NCBI GenBank assembly: GCA_038030265.1
Contig: CM075941.1
Span: forward strand, 44,826,164 to 44,890,163
Direction: 5' to 3'
DNA length: 64,000 bases
Source of the DNA: Corythucha ciliata
Taxonomy: Eukaryota > Arthropoda > Insecta > Hemiptera > Tingidae
A model generated the notes under the pieces. The model did no database searches. It saw only the letters and a program-made list of their open reading frames with translations, and was not told the DNA's origin. Made by a program: the position numbers and the translations under genes. This document shows positions 1 to 10,844 of the stretch, one piece after another (position 1 is the first letter of the stretch; the number at the start of each line of letters is the position of its first letter).

Positions 1-285
1 ATGTACACGGCTTAAATGACGCTATTCATGGCACTCCTGATGTGACTTGCTGCGCCGAAAAAAATTGCCAAATAAGAGGCTATTCGCACCCTAAAAGATA
101 TTAGAGACTTTTAGCAACAACCCCGCTAACGCTAACGCAACGCAAACGATAAATCAGTCGTTGCTTGGATACGATAAACATCCGATTGGTTGAAATTTGA
201 AAATAAAGTTTCCGCAATATTTAACGTGAGAGTGCTAAAACTCACTATTAATTGACTCAATCGGTGAACCATTCGATCCCAACTG
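1..285. repeat. Degenerate R4-like remnants, no gene
   Basis: There is no convincing reading frame. Pieces such as GGCTATTCGCACCCTAAAA near position 77 resemble single R4 monomers, as in the array at 10.84 kb, but they are too few and too diverged to give a period. The array probably starts outside the window. Confidence 0.3.
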
Positions 286-289
286 AAGA

Positions 290-333
290 GAAGGAGAGGG
301 CCCAACCCTCCTGAGCCTGGGATCCGCGACTGC
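290..333 (-). mobile_element. GGATCCGC-type transposon end fragment
   Basis: A GC-rich block ending in CTGGGATCCGCGACTGC. Read on the minus strand it begins GCAGTCGCGGATCC, close to the CAGTGGCGGATC start seen at 1095. The same block, CCCTGAGCC followed by TGGATCCGC, recurs at 7165-7210. It is best read as one end of a dispersed non-autonomous DNA element. A hAT assignment is an inference from the CAG(T/G)GGCGG-type end. Confidence 0.4.
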
Positions 334-814
334 TAAGGTTGAACCTTTCAACCTTACCACTTCAACCGCACTAGGGCGAGGGGAGTTCTGGGCTGGCGTA
401 GAACATTCTGGCACATTGACCATAACGTGTAATAAGTTGTACAATTTGAAGAGCGTTTTGAAGCGTTCTAAAAGGGCAAAATAGCCGTTTTTGACAAGTT
501 TTAGTCCCCACTGGTCAGAAGAATAGAATGTGCTGGGAGCAACGTCACAAGATAAATTTCTGCAGACAAGTGTTTAGGTGTGTCTTAAATCATTTCGAGC
601 CTTTTTTGGAAGTTCTAATGGGGTTGCAAGATCGGCATTTCTAGGGATGTCCGATATCAACTTCGAGAGCAATTTCGGCCCACTTAGGACAGGAATCGAA
701 TGCCCATTTAAACCACGCCTAAATACGAGAAAAAAATCCTCCAGAGTTGAGCTCCATGCTCAAACTTCCTAATACGAAAGTTGAAAAATAGTCGCAAAAA
801 ACCAGAAAATTATT
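334..814. other. No gene or array recognised
   Basis: AT-rich sequence without a readable tandem period, RNA gene or transposon end. The short open frames here have no protein-like features that I recognise. Confidence 0.4.
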
Positions 815-1010
815 TGTGAGGCGTGAATCGTAAGTGTTGCCATTTTGCATTTTGGGCGAGAAAATTGTCAGTTTCACTGTTTCTATGACGCGAATATTCC
901 GTCAGCCCTAAGGCGCGAACGGTTTTTTGGACGAGTTGATTTGGCCAATTTCAGGCAGAGGTCATGATCTCTTCAGACGTTTCCAAGGCTGCGCGAATCG
1001 TCAGTTTCAC
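815..1010 (-). repeat. Short R4 array, reverse orientation
   Basis: Three or four diverged copies of the R4 unit read in reverse (GGCGTGAATCGTAAGTG, GCGAATATTCCGTCAG, GCGCGAATCGTCAGTTTC). The unit is the one that fills 22.86-23.64 kb. The copies are diverged and spacing is irregular. Confidence 0.4.
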
Positions 1011-1094
1011 AATTTTTTTTGTAGGGCGCGTGAAGTCACTTTGATATTCTTGGAGGGGGGATAGCCAGTTTGTAATGTTTAGGGCGCAAAATAG

Positions 1095-1240
1095 CAGTGG
1101 CGGATCTAAAGGAGGGGCCACAGAGGCCATGGCTCCTCCCTTGGGAGTCGAGGTCACTTGCGCAAAAAAATCATCAAAACCTTCTCCAAAATCCGATCGA
1201 GCCGAGGAGGGGTGATCACCTCTTATTTTAGGGATCAAAG
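1095..1240 (+). mobile_element. CAGTGGCGGATC-type non-autonomous element (copy 1)
   Basis: It starts CAGTGGCGGATCTAAAGGAG and continues through CATGGC, GGGAGTCGAGGTCACTTGCG and CCTTCTCCAAAATCC. The same order of blocks occurs at 32119-32300, and a shorter form at 40104-40190. No coding capacity is visible. The end resembles hAT-type termini (known family pattern), but no target-site duplication could be assigned. Confidence 0.5.
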
Positions 1241-1244
1241 ATGC

Positions 1245-2160
1245 GAAATGCCAAGTTATTTAAGGGGAAAACTCTAGCGAATGGCCACACTGAGAGGAAA
1301 ATTGACGTTTAACGCCGCCACGTCAAGGGCAAAATTTATGCGAAAGGTGGCGTCAAGGGCAAACTTTAAGCGGAACGTCACATTCTAAAAAAAAAAAATA
1401 TTTCGAAAAGCCGCGGCACAACGAGTAAACCGGGCAGTAAAGGCGAGCAGAACGCAACATCCGGGCCAATATTCACGTGAATCGCCAAATTCAAGGCAAA
1501 ATTTACGATAAGTACCGCGACAAGGGCAACAAACATGCGAAATGCTTCACCAAGAGTATTGTTAAGTCCATTTTATGAAAAGACTCGTCGATTCCACGAA
1601 AAAATTGTCAATTTCATAACGAAATTGTCTGTTTTATGAGAAAACTTTCAAATTTATAAGACATCTTAAGCTTATGAGCATAATGGTTGATTTTATTAGG
1701 TACTTTGCCGTCTAAAACGTGTCAATTTGATGAGTACATATTCAGTTTAATAAGGAAATAGCCAATTTTATGAAGAAAATGACATATTGTATGAGGAATT
1801 GTCAATATTCATAATGAGAAAATTGCCCTTTTGGAATGAACTTCCAGATTTGTAAGGAAATTGTTAGTTCGAATGGGAAATTGTTAATTTCAAGAGAAAA
1901 TTGTAACCAGGAATCGTTAATTTTAGGTCGAAACTGTCTGTTTCACGAGAAACATCGTCATTTTTATTAGCACATTGACAATTTAATTAAAAACAAGTCA
2001 ATCTGTAGCATAAATTGTCAATTTGACGTGGAAATTGTCAATTTTCAATGTAACTTATCCACAATAGTTTTATTTTTGGTCCTTGGAACTCATTAATTTT
2101 GCCCCATGGCTCGATGGGCAATCGCCCATTCGGTGATTATTATTGTTACAGTAATTGGTG
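1245..2160 (+). repeat. R1 composite core, copy A
   Basis: Long AT-rich segment that aligns by eye with 32340-33110 and, from its middle onward, with 47772-48260. Shared landmarks in order are GCCGCGGCACA, CAACATCCGGG, CATCTTAAGCTTATGAGCA, TGACATATTGTATGAGGAAT and ACTTATCCACAATAGTTTTA, followed by a block with GGGCAATCGCCCATTCGG. From about 1570 it already contains diverged 20-bp R1 monomers. The core plus the array downstream behaves as one composite unit present three times. Confidence 0.7.
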
Positions 2161-2712
2161 ATCGTTGCGAAATTATTAATTTTGTGGAAAAATTATCAAA
2201 TTTATGAGCATATCGTCAATTTCATGAGGAAATTGTCATTTTTATGAGGAAATTTTCAATTATGAGGAAATTGTCAATTTTAAGAGCACTTTTATGAGGA
2301 AATTGTCAATTTTACGAGGAAATAATCAATTTTATGGAGAAATTGTCTATTTTATGAGGAAATTGACAATTTTATAAGGAAATCGTCAATTTTATGAGGA
2401 AATTGACAATTTTATAAGGAAATCGTCAATTTTATGAAGAAATTGTCCATTGTAAATTGTCAATTTTATGAGGACTTGGCGGAGGCTTTGTCACCTGCGG
2501 GTTTTGGAGCTCGGCGCCCACTAACTATACATTATTGTGTATAATGAGGAAATTGTCAATGTCATGAGGAAATAGTCAATTTTAAGAGGAAATTGTCACT
2601 TTTATGAGGTATCAATAAATTTTATGGGGGAATTGTCAATTTTATGAGGAAGTAATCAATTTTATGGGGATATTGTCCATTTTATGGGGAAATTGTCAAT
2701 GTTATAAGGAAA
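2160..2712 (+). repeat. R1 minisatellite array, 20-bp unit (A)
   Basis: Tandem units of GAGGAAATTGTCAATTTTAT, period 20 bp, with frequent substitutions and short deletions. The core AAATTGTCAATTT is an odd palindrome: AAATTG and CAATTT are reverse complements around one base. A stretch at about 2470-2545 (GGCGGAGGCTTTGTCACC and following) interrupts the array. Confidence 0.85.
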
Positions 2713-3110
2713 TCACTCATTAAAAAAGTAATTTCCCGGATTTCGCTCACTATCACACGTGTGACGTATGGTATTGGTAGGTGCGAGGGCTGGATGGAGT
2801 CATAATATGGCGTGGTCCTCTCCTTGAGCCGACTCTGAATCTACAATCAGGTTTCCATGCCCCCTTGGAATTTACCTGGAATAAAGTTGTATTACCAAGC
2901 AACTCCCCCCCCCCCCGGTATATGTCACTGAAATAACATTAAAGCCCCTTGAAAATTTACCTGGAAACTCGTTCTTCCTTCGACTTAAGGGCGTAATCAA
3001 AACCAGCTACAGTCGGAAACCGTCAATCCGCCCCTTAAAAACTTGCTAATTACCATTAAAACTGAACATTTTGCCCCAAAAAACCAAAATAATCTTGAAA
3101 TCCCGCCCAA
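2713..3110. other. Non-repetitive spacer with a C12 run
   Basis: No gene is seen. It holds a run of twelve C at 2905-2916 and an A-run near 3109. TTTACCTGGAA occurs twice nearby (about 2871 and 2957), suggesting a small local duplication. Confidence 0.5.
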
Positions 3111-3179
3111 AAAAAAAAAAAGATTTTCCAAATAAGAAAATGGCCATTTTTGCAAAATCACTTCTCAGCAAGGATTGGG

Positions 3180-3390
3180 AAAACCGCTAATTCGCGGCTA
3201 AAAATGGGAAAACATCGATCATTATTATAGCTGAAATTGAGAAAAAGCGCTAAAGTGAAAAATCGCAACTAGAATTGTGAAAATCGCTTATTGTTCGCGA
3301 ATAAAATTGAGAAAAAGCGCTAATTCACAACTGAAATTGAGGCAAAACGCTAAAATTGAGAGAAATAGTCGCAAAATTACACCGCATGGA
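3180..3390 (+). repeat. R3 minisatellite array (forward)
   Basis: Units of the form GCTAATTCGCGGCTAAAATTG-AGAAAAAGC, period about 30 bp. It passes directly into the R2 array. Confidence 0.7.
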
Positions 3391-4960
3391 GCTAATTATT
3401 TGCGAAATTGTAAGTTTCGGGTATAAATATCCGCGAAATTGCAAGTTGGGAGTCTAAACATCTAGGAATTTGCAAGTTTCCGGGGGTTAGTGATCGTTGA
3501 GGCTAGGTTGTCTCCCACGAACAACGCCCTGACAAAACCCGCAAAATTGCAACACTTTGGAGGCAAAATGTCAGCGAAATTGAAGTTACTTGTCTGAAAA
3601 TCATGATATTGCACTTTCACGACTTAATTTTGTGAATTTGGAAGTTTCGTTTTTTTTTTTTTTTTTTTTAGTTCCCGCGGAACCCAAAAATATTCGTAAA
3701 AATATGCCGCGTAAAAATATTCGTGGAATTGGAAATTTCCTGGCTTATAAGCAGGTGGCTTTAATTAAGCAAGTTTCACGGCTTAATTGAAGCCAAATTG
3801 TTTGGGGGAAGTTGGGCTAGCCAGTGGCTGACCCCGACGTCACGAGTAACAAAATTAAGCGGCAAGCATTGAGTTTGCAAGGTGGGGTCCGGAGTTGAGC
3901 GAAATTACAAAAGTCCCTCTCTGGCACGAATGCGAAATTGCAAGTTCTAGGTCGGTCAATATGTTTAATATCCTGGTGAAAATATTGCAAAAATGCATGT
4001 TTCAGGTCTTAGTTTTGTAGAAATTGACAGTTTTGGGACTGAAATATCCGTGAAAATGGGAAGATTGCAATTGTTTTATGTGCGCGGCGTCATATAGGCT
4101 GGTGATGCTCCCTCCTCCCCACAAAATTGAAACATGAGGCTCCAACAGTAGCTGAAAATTTGTGAAATTGCGAGTTTCGTCCCATGTTCCCGGCAACGTT
4201 TTTTTTTGCTAATAGCCAGCCCTGTGACGGCAATGAATATCCTGTCGAATAGCCGTGTAATTACAAGATTTAGGAATAAATAGTCGAGAGCTTGCAAATT
4301 CCTTTGAGCTTTGAACGAAATTACAATTTTCCTGATGGAATAAACGTGAAATTGAAAGTTTCGGGTATTAATTTAAACAAATTTGCAAGTTCAAGGCCTT
4401 TGTTTTGAGCAAAATTTCAAGTTTTGGGACATTTTTCGTTATACGGCGGATTCAACAGGCTATAGCAGGCTCCAACTGAGCCCGGAGATTGACGAATACC
4501 AAGGAAATTGTAAGTTCCATGTCCGAATATCCGTGACAGTGGGACTTTTGTTTCTTCATTTCTTCGAAAATGCTAGTCTAGGGGTCATACATTTTTAATT
4601 TAAGCAAAATTGCAGGTTTCGGGACCTTTTTTTGTGGCGGCGGAACCCTGCTGGCTGGCTGGTACAAAAAGGGCGCCAAAACGCTGACTAATACTCACGA
4701 AATTGGAAGTTTTTCGGCAGGATACCCGCTTGATTGCAAGTCCCCGTAAGGGAAGGAAGTGTGGCGTTTATCGTGAACAAAACCAAGTCCGAGCTGACTT
4801 CAAATTCTTGATGCACTTCCTGAGAAACGTTGAAAAAAAACAAAAAACAATTTTTTTTTCGTTACGTCGTCGCGTCTCGGTCTGTCAGTTTTTTGTGGCC
4901 GCCGACTGACACTGGACCGGTTTGGCCACTTCAGAGGGAGCGCCCGCGTCCCCGCTTGAT
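3390..4960 (+). repeat. R2 minisatellite array with higher-order structure
   Basis: Units of AAATTGCAAGTTTCGGG-TATAAATATCCGCG, period about 31 bp. Every few units are broken by a GC-richer insert such as TTTTTGTGGCGGCGGAACC (4630) or CAGGCTCCAACTGAGCCC (4467). The block at 4423-4520 aligns in inverse orientation with about 31500-31630, so the inserts belong to a higher-order repeat. A T-run at 3651-3670 lies at the equivalent place in the unit to a 34-A run at 31263-31296. Confidence 0.75.
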
Positions 4961-5022
4961 GACCCGCCCTCCCCCTCCCAATAATTGTCAGACGTGTTAA
5001 TTTTTGAGACTCCATTTTCTTA

Positions 5023-5073
5023 GGGGGGGGGGGGTTCGAATTCCCAAAACTCACCCCGTAAATCCGCCACTGC
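5023..5073 (-). mobile_element. GGCGGATTTACG-type transposon end with G12 run
   Basis: A G12 run, then AAACTCACCCC and TAAATCCGCCACTGC. In reverse this begins GCAGTGGCGGATTTACGGGG, the same kind of end as at 1095. Only this end is recognised; the other end is not. Confidence 0.45.
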
Positions 5074-6425
5074 GCGTGCGTATAGGTTGGGCCCTTGGAA
5101 AGCTTATAAAGAAGGAAAAATTGGGACTTTCAGGACTTATGTTCATGAATTTATGAACCATTCAATGAACTGTTTGTTTTTTCGTATTTATTTGATTGTA
5201 TGCCCGTATTTTTCGGTAATTTGGGCGTGCCGAGAGATTTAACGATAAAATGAAAGAACCATTTCAAGAGGCCTGCCCTCTACATGTAATGACAGTAAAG
5301 AGATGAGATAAGGTTCCGGATGTATCAGTTTTCTCTATAACCAGACAACTCATTTACTGGCTCAATGTTTCAGAGGGGAGGGGGGTCCCACGTCTGAGAA
5401 GACCTTTTTTAGACGGTACTTTTTTTTAGTGCCTTTCAGTCGAAGGGGAATAAAATAGTGTTTTAACCGTGGATTCACCTCGAAACTACTCCCCAAGAAA
5501 TACATTGTAAAGCAACGAAATTCCGATAGCAGCAATTAAAGAGAATATATTTGAATGGATCAAATTAATGGCCTATAAAATCGACGAAGTTATAAAATGG
5601 AAGGAAAAAAAGGGAAGAACCGCTTGCCCTCCGCGATTGCCATCTTCCACGGCCATCCATTTCTACATTCCAGATCGTTTTTTTCTCTCCACCCCCCCCC
5701 CCTAACCAGTTTATGGTGGCCCTTCCCGTACCGTGAAAGCATTGCCAAAAAAAAAAAAAAACAAATACAACACCCCTCTTTTTCGGGGGCTATTTTCAGA
5801 TTAAACGACCCGAAAAGGTGCAAAGCGGTGGTGAATCATGCTCTGCGAGGATACAGTGGCAGGGCAAGTGTAGTTAAAATCGTGTATCCGGTGTTCCCTA
5901 ATCTAAATTGGTTTATATAGTTTATTTTTTCTTGTTATTTAATGGGAAGAAAGAATTCAACTCGTATAAATCTGACGAGAGAGAGTGAGAGAGAGAGTGA
6001 GTGAGAGTGGGAAGACGGAGATAACTTCACCTCTTATGTACACGAAGATCCCAAAAATAAATACGACATTAAGACGAAAAGTCGTTAACCGTTTACTATC
6101 GCTCTCGTATAACGCACTTAAAAGAGATTTCAAGTTGTTTAATTAACGATTTGGAGGAGAAGACCGATGCAGGTTCCCTTATCATGGTTTGAAACCGTGA
6201 AATTTAAACGGGTGTAATTTCTCGTCACAGATCGTGCTGTAAACGTAGTGGTGAGCGGGGGGGGGTATAAGCCATACAAAATGAACGTCTGCAGAGTTTT
6301 GTCTACTATAGACGCATTGTAGAGTGTACGGTACAACTTGGAAAACAATGCGACGCAAATAAATGTCGTTAAAAGTGGGAAGCCATTAAAGGCCCTGACT
6401 CATTTCTACAGAGCCTACAGGAGTT
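5074..6425. other. Low-repeat island, no gene recognised
   Basis: It contains a C-run at about 5692-5702, an A-run at about 5747-5761, the GA-rich microsatellite at 5976-6012 and a G-run at about 6258. Short open frames on both strands here are low-complexity translations with no recognisable domain. Confidence 0.5.
5976..6012. repeat. GA/GAGT microsatellite
   Basis: Imperfect run of GAGAGA and GTGAGA units. No function is inferred. Confidence 0.8.
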
Positions 6426-6429
6426 GTTT

Positions 6430-6975
6430 AATGACGATTCGAGCCTTCAAAAAGGCTATCTGCACTAAAAAATGGCCAACGTGGCTATTGTCGCTTTAAA
6501 ACGATACACTGACCACTGGAGTTTGCGCACTGAACATGGGCCGACCCTACGCTTGCCAACTCCCCTCTTAGCGTTGGTTACACGCACCTTAAGGACTGGA
6601 TAAAATGACTACTCCAAAAATGGCTAGACTGGCTAATCACGCCCCAAAAATGGCTAAACGGAGCATTCGTGCTTCTAAAATGTCCAAACTGAGAGTTCGC
6701 GCCTTGAAAATGGTTGAACTATAGACGACTCTCGTACCCTAAAAATAGCCGAATTGATCATTCGCACCTTGCTGATGACTCATCGCATTAAAATGCCTAG
6801 TTTGATGACTTCATGCACTGAAAAACTGTCAATTCGTGTCATAAAAATGGCTACGTGGTGGATTAAGGGTGTCACGTTTCTAGTTTCGCCGACGAACGCC
6901 GGGTTTACCGGTTTAATAGATTTCTACATGGAATTTTCGTGCACAAATAACAGTTTTACTCTTAAATAGCTAGTT
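6430..6975 (+). repeat. R4 minisatellite array (forward)
   Basis: Units of the form CCTAAAAATGG-CTAAACTGACTATTCGCAC, period near 30 bp, strongly diverged and losing register after 6850. It is followed by a G-run at about 6991-7002. Confidence 0.7.
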
Positions 6976-7164
6976 TCACACTCCCAATGTTGGGGGGGGG
7001 GGGAAGTCTGTCACTGTAACAGCTTCGTTAGCGAATGATCGCAGCATGTGAACAGGCTGTTTATAGCGTAAAATTAATTTCAAGTTTTGTGAATTTCACG
7101 ATTTCCTGGTTTTTGTCGGAGTCAACGTGAGACCAGGGACTCGAACTTGATGAAGCGCTGCCGG

Positions 7165-7210
7165 ATGGGGGGGGGGGATCAAACCCCCTGAGCCCCTTCC
7201 TGGATCCGCG
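7165..7210 (-). mobile_element. GGATCC-type transposon end with G11 run
   Basis: Eleven G at 7167-7177, followed by ATCAAACCCCCTGAGCCCC and CCTGGATCCGCG. It has the same block structure as 290-333. It directly abuts the Gypsy gag fragment, so the element was probably broken here. Confidence 0.45.
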
Positions 7211-7219
7211 CGCCCTATT

Positions 7220-7505
7220 TCCATTATTTTCATACATCGTGTCCCCCAACTCGATGAGCGTTACATCTGCGAAGTCGAAGACATCATATCCACCCCACCC
7301 GTGCACAATCGTTACACCGAACTCAAAGCCGCCCTCATTCAGCGATTGTCTATCTCCGAGGAACAGCGTGTCCGCCAGTTAATTTCGCAAGAAGAACTCG
7401 GAGATCGTAAACCAACCCAATTCTTGAGACATTTGAAGTCGCTAGCCGGACCTGTACCTCCCAACGAACATTTTCTCCGAACTCTATGGACCCAACGGCT
7501 TCCTC
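7220..7505 (+). pseudogene. Ty3/Gypsy gag fragment, N-terminal half
   Basis: The plus-strand frame reads PQLDERYICEVEDII, then NRYTELKAALIQRLS, EEQRVRQLISQEELGDRKP and QFLRHLKSLAG, and ends LRTLWTQRLPPH. This is the conserved gag segment of arthropod Gypsy-type LTR retrotransposons, in the usual order. No start codon belongs to it, and it stops matching after TQRLP. The rest of this gag segment lies on the other strand at 8148-8468. It is a dead fragment; the family is recognised from the protein pattern, and the subfamily is not assigned. Confidence 0.85.
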
Positions 7506-7591
7506 CTCATAAGCCCATAAAAGGGAATTCGAGTAGGCCGAAGGGAGTTGTTATGGCGGTCTTGGGAATATCTTTCGGAGCGACCGGAATC

Positions 7592-8146
7592 AGACGCGTT
7601 TTCTGGGGTTTAATTTTTCTTGTTATTTGTAAACAAAACATTTTAGAGTTTCCTCAAATGCTTCAAAACTGCTCTTTGACGTCATTTTCCCTCGCACCAT
7701 CCATCCTCTCCTGGGGGCCTGTTCTGCAAAATTTCATAGTGTTCCTAGGAATATCCTTTCCACCCGTCCGACCCGAATTAAATCACATGTTGATGGGGAG
7801 AACGGGTGGAAAGAGACAGTGATAGTGACAGTCAAAAGTTATAGAACAGGCCCCCAGGAAGAACTTTGAAATTGATTTAAAAATCACCAGACGCACCAAT
7901 CGGGCTGCAACTACCGTTGATATCTTTGTCCGCATGTGCCAGTCACTGGTATACTTTTCCCCCTAAATCGGGCATTCATGCAAGTTCCCCATTATCAATA
8001 TTATTTTCTCCAAAAGTAGAAAATTGACTTAAATACCTACCACTTTACCAGAACATTGCAGTACTTTTTACCGAAAATAGTTAATTTTGAAACTAATTCG
8101 AAACTATGTGAACCACACGTAGAAAGAAAGTGAGTCCCCCCGGGAT
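7592..8146 (+). repeat. Direct duplication, copy 1
   Basis: Starting at AGACGCGTTTTCTGGGGTTT, it is almost identical to 8938-9350. The only large difference is the 149-bp palindromic insertion at 7710-7858. It splits the gag open segment from its second half. No coding function is seen. Confidence 0.9.
7710..7858. mobile_element. Palindromic MITE, 16-bp terminal inverted repeats
   Basis: It begins CCTGGGGGCCTGTTCT and ends with the exact reverse complement. A second inner pair, TTTCCACCCGT (7757) and ACGGGTGGAAA (7802), makes most of the element a hairpin. It is absent from duplication copy 2, where the sequence reads CTCTCCTGAAGAAC. Presence in one copy and absence in the other shows insertion into one copy or near-precise loss from the other. 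No clear target-site duplication was found. Confidence 0.8.
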
Positions 8147-8147
8147 A

Positions 8148-8468
8148 TCCGGGGTTAGATGGATCGGCTGGAGAAAAGTTGCGGCGTCGTTCTGAGGATG
8201 TTCGATGCCGTGAACTATTTCGAGAACGAGATCGACGTGACAAATTGTTGATTTGGACTTGAAGGGCAGAAATTTGCTGCATTAGTGCCTCGAGCTCATC
8301 GCGTCGGTCAGACGGTGAATCCTGAATCGTAGGTAACGAGATGGCATTAGTGGATGGAAAATCGAAAGGAAGAGGGTGGAAAAGTGGTTGCACTTCCATA
8401 ATTTTGTTGGCCGTGACATCAAGTCGATCAAGTGGCAGGTCTGCTTGCGTTTGTAAAATTGCAAGGAA
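8148..8468 (-). pseudogene. Ty3/Gypsy gag fragment, C-terminal half, inverted
   Basis: The minus-strand frame reads LAILQTQADLPLDRLD, TANKIMEV, then DELEALMQQISALQVQINNL and an RS-rich tail (SRRSRSRNSSRHRTSSERRR). In intact Gypsy elements this directly follows the LRTLWTQRLP segment found on the plus strand at 7220-7505. The element has therefore been broken and this half inverted. The RS-rich end is the typical nucleic-acid-binding tail of these gag proteins. Confidence 0.8.
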
Positions 8469-8700
8469 CAGCTCACTAGAGCAACCCTTCTCGCACACCC
8501 TGAGCCTAATGCCGACCTCGGGTCTATTTACAGACGCCTCCAATACTCATGTCGGCGCCTCCCTTCAAAAACGCATCAATGGCTCATGGCAACCCTTGGC
8601 CTTTTTCTCTCGGAAATTAACGCCCCGCCAAGCAGAATGTCCAGCTTCACGCAATTTACTCTGCTGCATGCCCCTTCTTGCTACGCCCAGGGGTTTCGGC
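8463..8700 (+). pseudogene. Ty3/Gypsy pol fragment: RNase H domain
   Basis: Plus-strand KEQLTRATLLAHPEPNADLG, then after a frameshift near 8520 LFTDASNTHVGASLQKR, NGSWQPLAFFSRKLTPRQAE, and a diverged RNLLCC. This is the RT-to-RNase H junction and start of RNase H; the TDAS aspartate motif is kept. It abuts the inverted gag half within a few bases (8463-8468), so reverse transcriptase is missing and the order is scrambled. Confidence 0.85.
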
Positions 8701-8937
8701 TATAAATGAAAAAAGGCATGTCCAGGGAAGTGGCCGAATTGTATACCAATGGGGAACTTGCACATTTTTCAATCACTGGTGTTTCTTGAAGAGGACTCTT
8801 CAACAAGACAATTGCCCACATTAAACACTGAAATCAATCAAGGGTTTTTTTAAAGCGAATTTTTAAAAATTTTGAGTGGGGGTTTGATTACGTCAAAGAG
8901 CGGGTTATGAAATGGATGGTGTTGGGAAGAGGGGGGA

Positions 8938-9350
8938 AGACGCGTTTTCTGGGGTTTAATTTTTCTTGTTATTTGTAAACAAAACATTTTAGAGTTTCCT
9001 CAAATGCTTCAAAACTGCTCCTTGACGTCATTTTTCCCTCGCACCATCCATCCTCTCCTGAAGAACTTTGAAATTGAATTAAAAATCACCAGACGCACCA
9101 ATCGGGCTGCAACTACCGTTGATATCTTTGTCCGCATGTGCCAGTCACTGGTATACTTTTTCCCCTAAATCGGGCATTCATGCAAGTTCCCCATTATCAA
9201 TATTATTTTCTCCAAAAGTAGAAAATTGACTTAAATACCTACCACTTTACCAGAACATTGCAGTACTTTTTACCGAAAATAGTTAATTTTGAAAACTAAT
9301 TCGAAACTATGTGAACCCCACGTGGGAAAGAAAGTGAGTCCCCCCGGGAT
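8938..9350 (+). repeat. Direct duplication, copy 2 (without the MITE)
   Basis: Near-identical to 7592-8146 but lacking the 149-bp MITE. The copies diverge after TGAGTCCCCCCGGGAT. Here the flank continues into GTTATCCCGGGCCCGGGG, a GC-palindromic stretch. The low divergence implies a recent event or an assembly artefact. Confidence 0.9.
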
Positions 9351-10840
9351 TGTTATCCCGGGCCCGGGGCCCCAACTTTAGTTAAGACAGCCCTGTAAAG
9401 GCACAAAAGAATAGAAATTGTCGTATTTAATAACAGTAAACTAGATGATGTCATTACGCCGGAAGTAATGGAGGAGCTAAGCGAATTAAAATCCGGTAAT
9501 TATTCGGCAGGTTACGTCTTCAACCACCACTCCTCTTGTTGACTATGAAAGGTTTCTGAATGGGAAAGGCACGCCCGGAATGATTGAGCGGTATTATAGG
9601 GGTGCCGAGTGGATGTCGGGGGGGGGGGGAGTGAGAAGCGCCTCGGATGGAATATTAACCAGCGGGGAATGATTCCCGATTGATTTATACCACGAGACTT
9701 TGCCTCCGCTTTCTTGTTAATTCGACTTTCATTAATAGAAACTCGTTAGACATACCCCATCGCACTGTTGTACCAGACTTGAGATTTATTGAGGTGACAA
9801 CCCTTTTTCCCACCCACACACACCTGTTTGTAACTTATAAGAGAGGGAAATGGTTTTCTCCCGAATCTAAAAGGGTGAAATTTAAGAAATAACGTACGAT
9901 TTCCATCGCGGTTTAAAATTAAACCCTCGAGGCACACGTGGTCTCATTTAAATGCTAAACATTACCCACACGCCCTTTTAAAGCCTTTAAACAATCGAGC
10001 GTTGCGAACAAGGACAATACTCCAACCCTACCTATATGCATCCTCACACACAACCCCACCCACCCAGCCCACCAATTTCATTTCACTAGACCACTTTGTA
10101 TCCAACAGGATCTTGAAACAGGACAAAAGCCCCTACGGTTACACTTTAATTAAAAGTCTGCCGCAAAGTGTTTTTCGTGAGGCTCCGTCCTGGAGGGTCC
10201 TTCAATTTGATCTCCCCTCGCGTACACACACACACACCCCCGCACGTCGCTTCGATGAGCCCTTTCACGGTTATTTTGACGGTTTGATTAGGTTTAAGGG
10301 GTTGGCTCTCTAATTCCGAACTCGCGGTAATATTGACTCAATATATTGGATTGACACGATGGTTTCAAGGGTAAAATGGTGAATATAACTCTCCTAGTAG
10401 TAGACAAGACAGCGACGACTATTACTCGTCTGGTCTTGATTGCATTGTTTTAAATTCGCACGTGTTTCTATTAAAATGAAATTAAATTCCATAAAGGTGC
10501 GGGGTGGCGAAACCTTTTTTTAATCAACAAACATTATTGATTTTGCGCTTTTCTCAGAGCGAGCCAGTCACCATACACAATTTGCGGTTAATATTACACA
10601 AATATTCCAGTGGAAAAGATAGGAACGATAAAATACCACAAAGGTCACTACCCTTCCCACCCCAAATTTCATAAGCCGGGAATAGTAACAAAGTAGGTGT
10701 TTGAAAACTACGCTCGATGTTGTTACTAAAGATCGCATGACTAAAGTTGATTAATCAACAAGCCTCACGCTCCCAGCTCATATACACGGTGAAGTTATTT
10801 TGTTGGAAGTTTCGCTCTTTTGTTATGAGCGTACTTTTTC
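9351..10840. other. Low-repeat island, no gene recognised
   Basis: It holds the CCCGGGCCCGGGG palindrome at about 9357, a G10 run near 9620, and an AC microsatellite at about 10225-10238. Open frames of 60-100 codons on both strands show no domain and no consistent codon pattern. Confidence 0.5.
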
Positions 10841-10844
10841 TACA

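Noticed and set aside
2160..2712. The 20-bp arrays as a CRISPR array
   Set aside because: The units are contiguous and degenerate with no unique spacers, and the surroundings are clearly eukaryotic transposon sequence. No cas-like genes are present.
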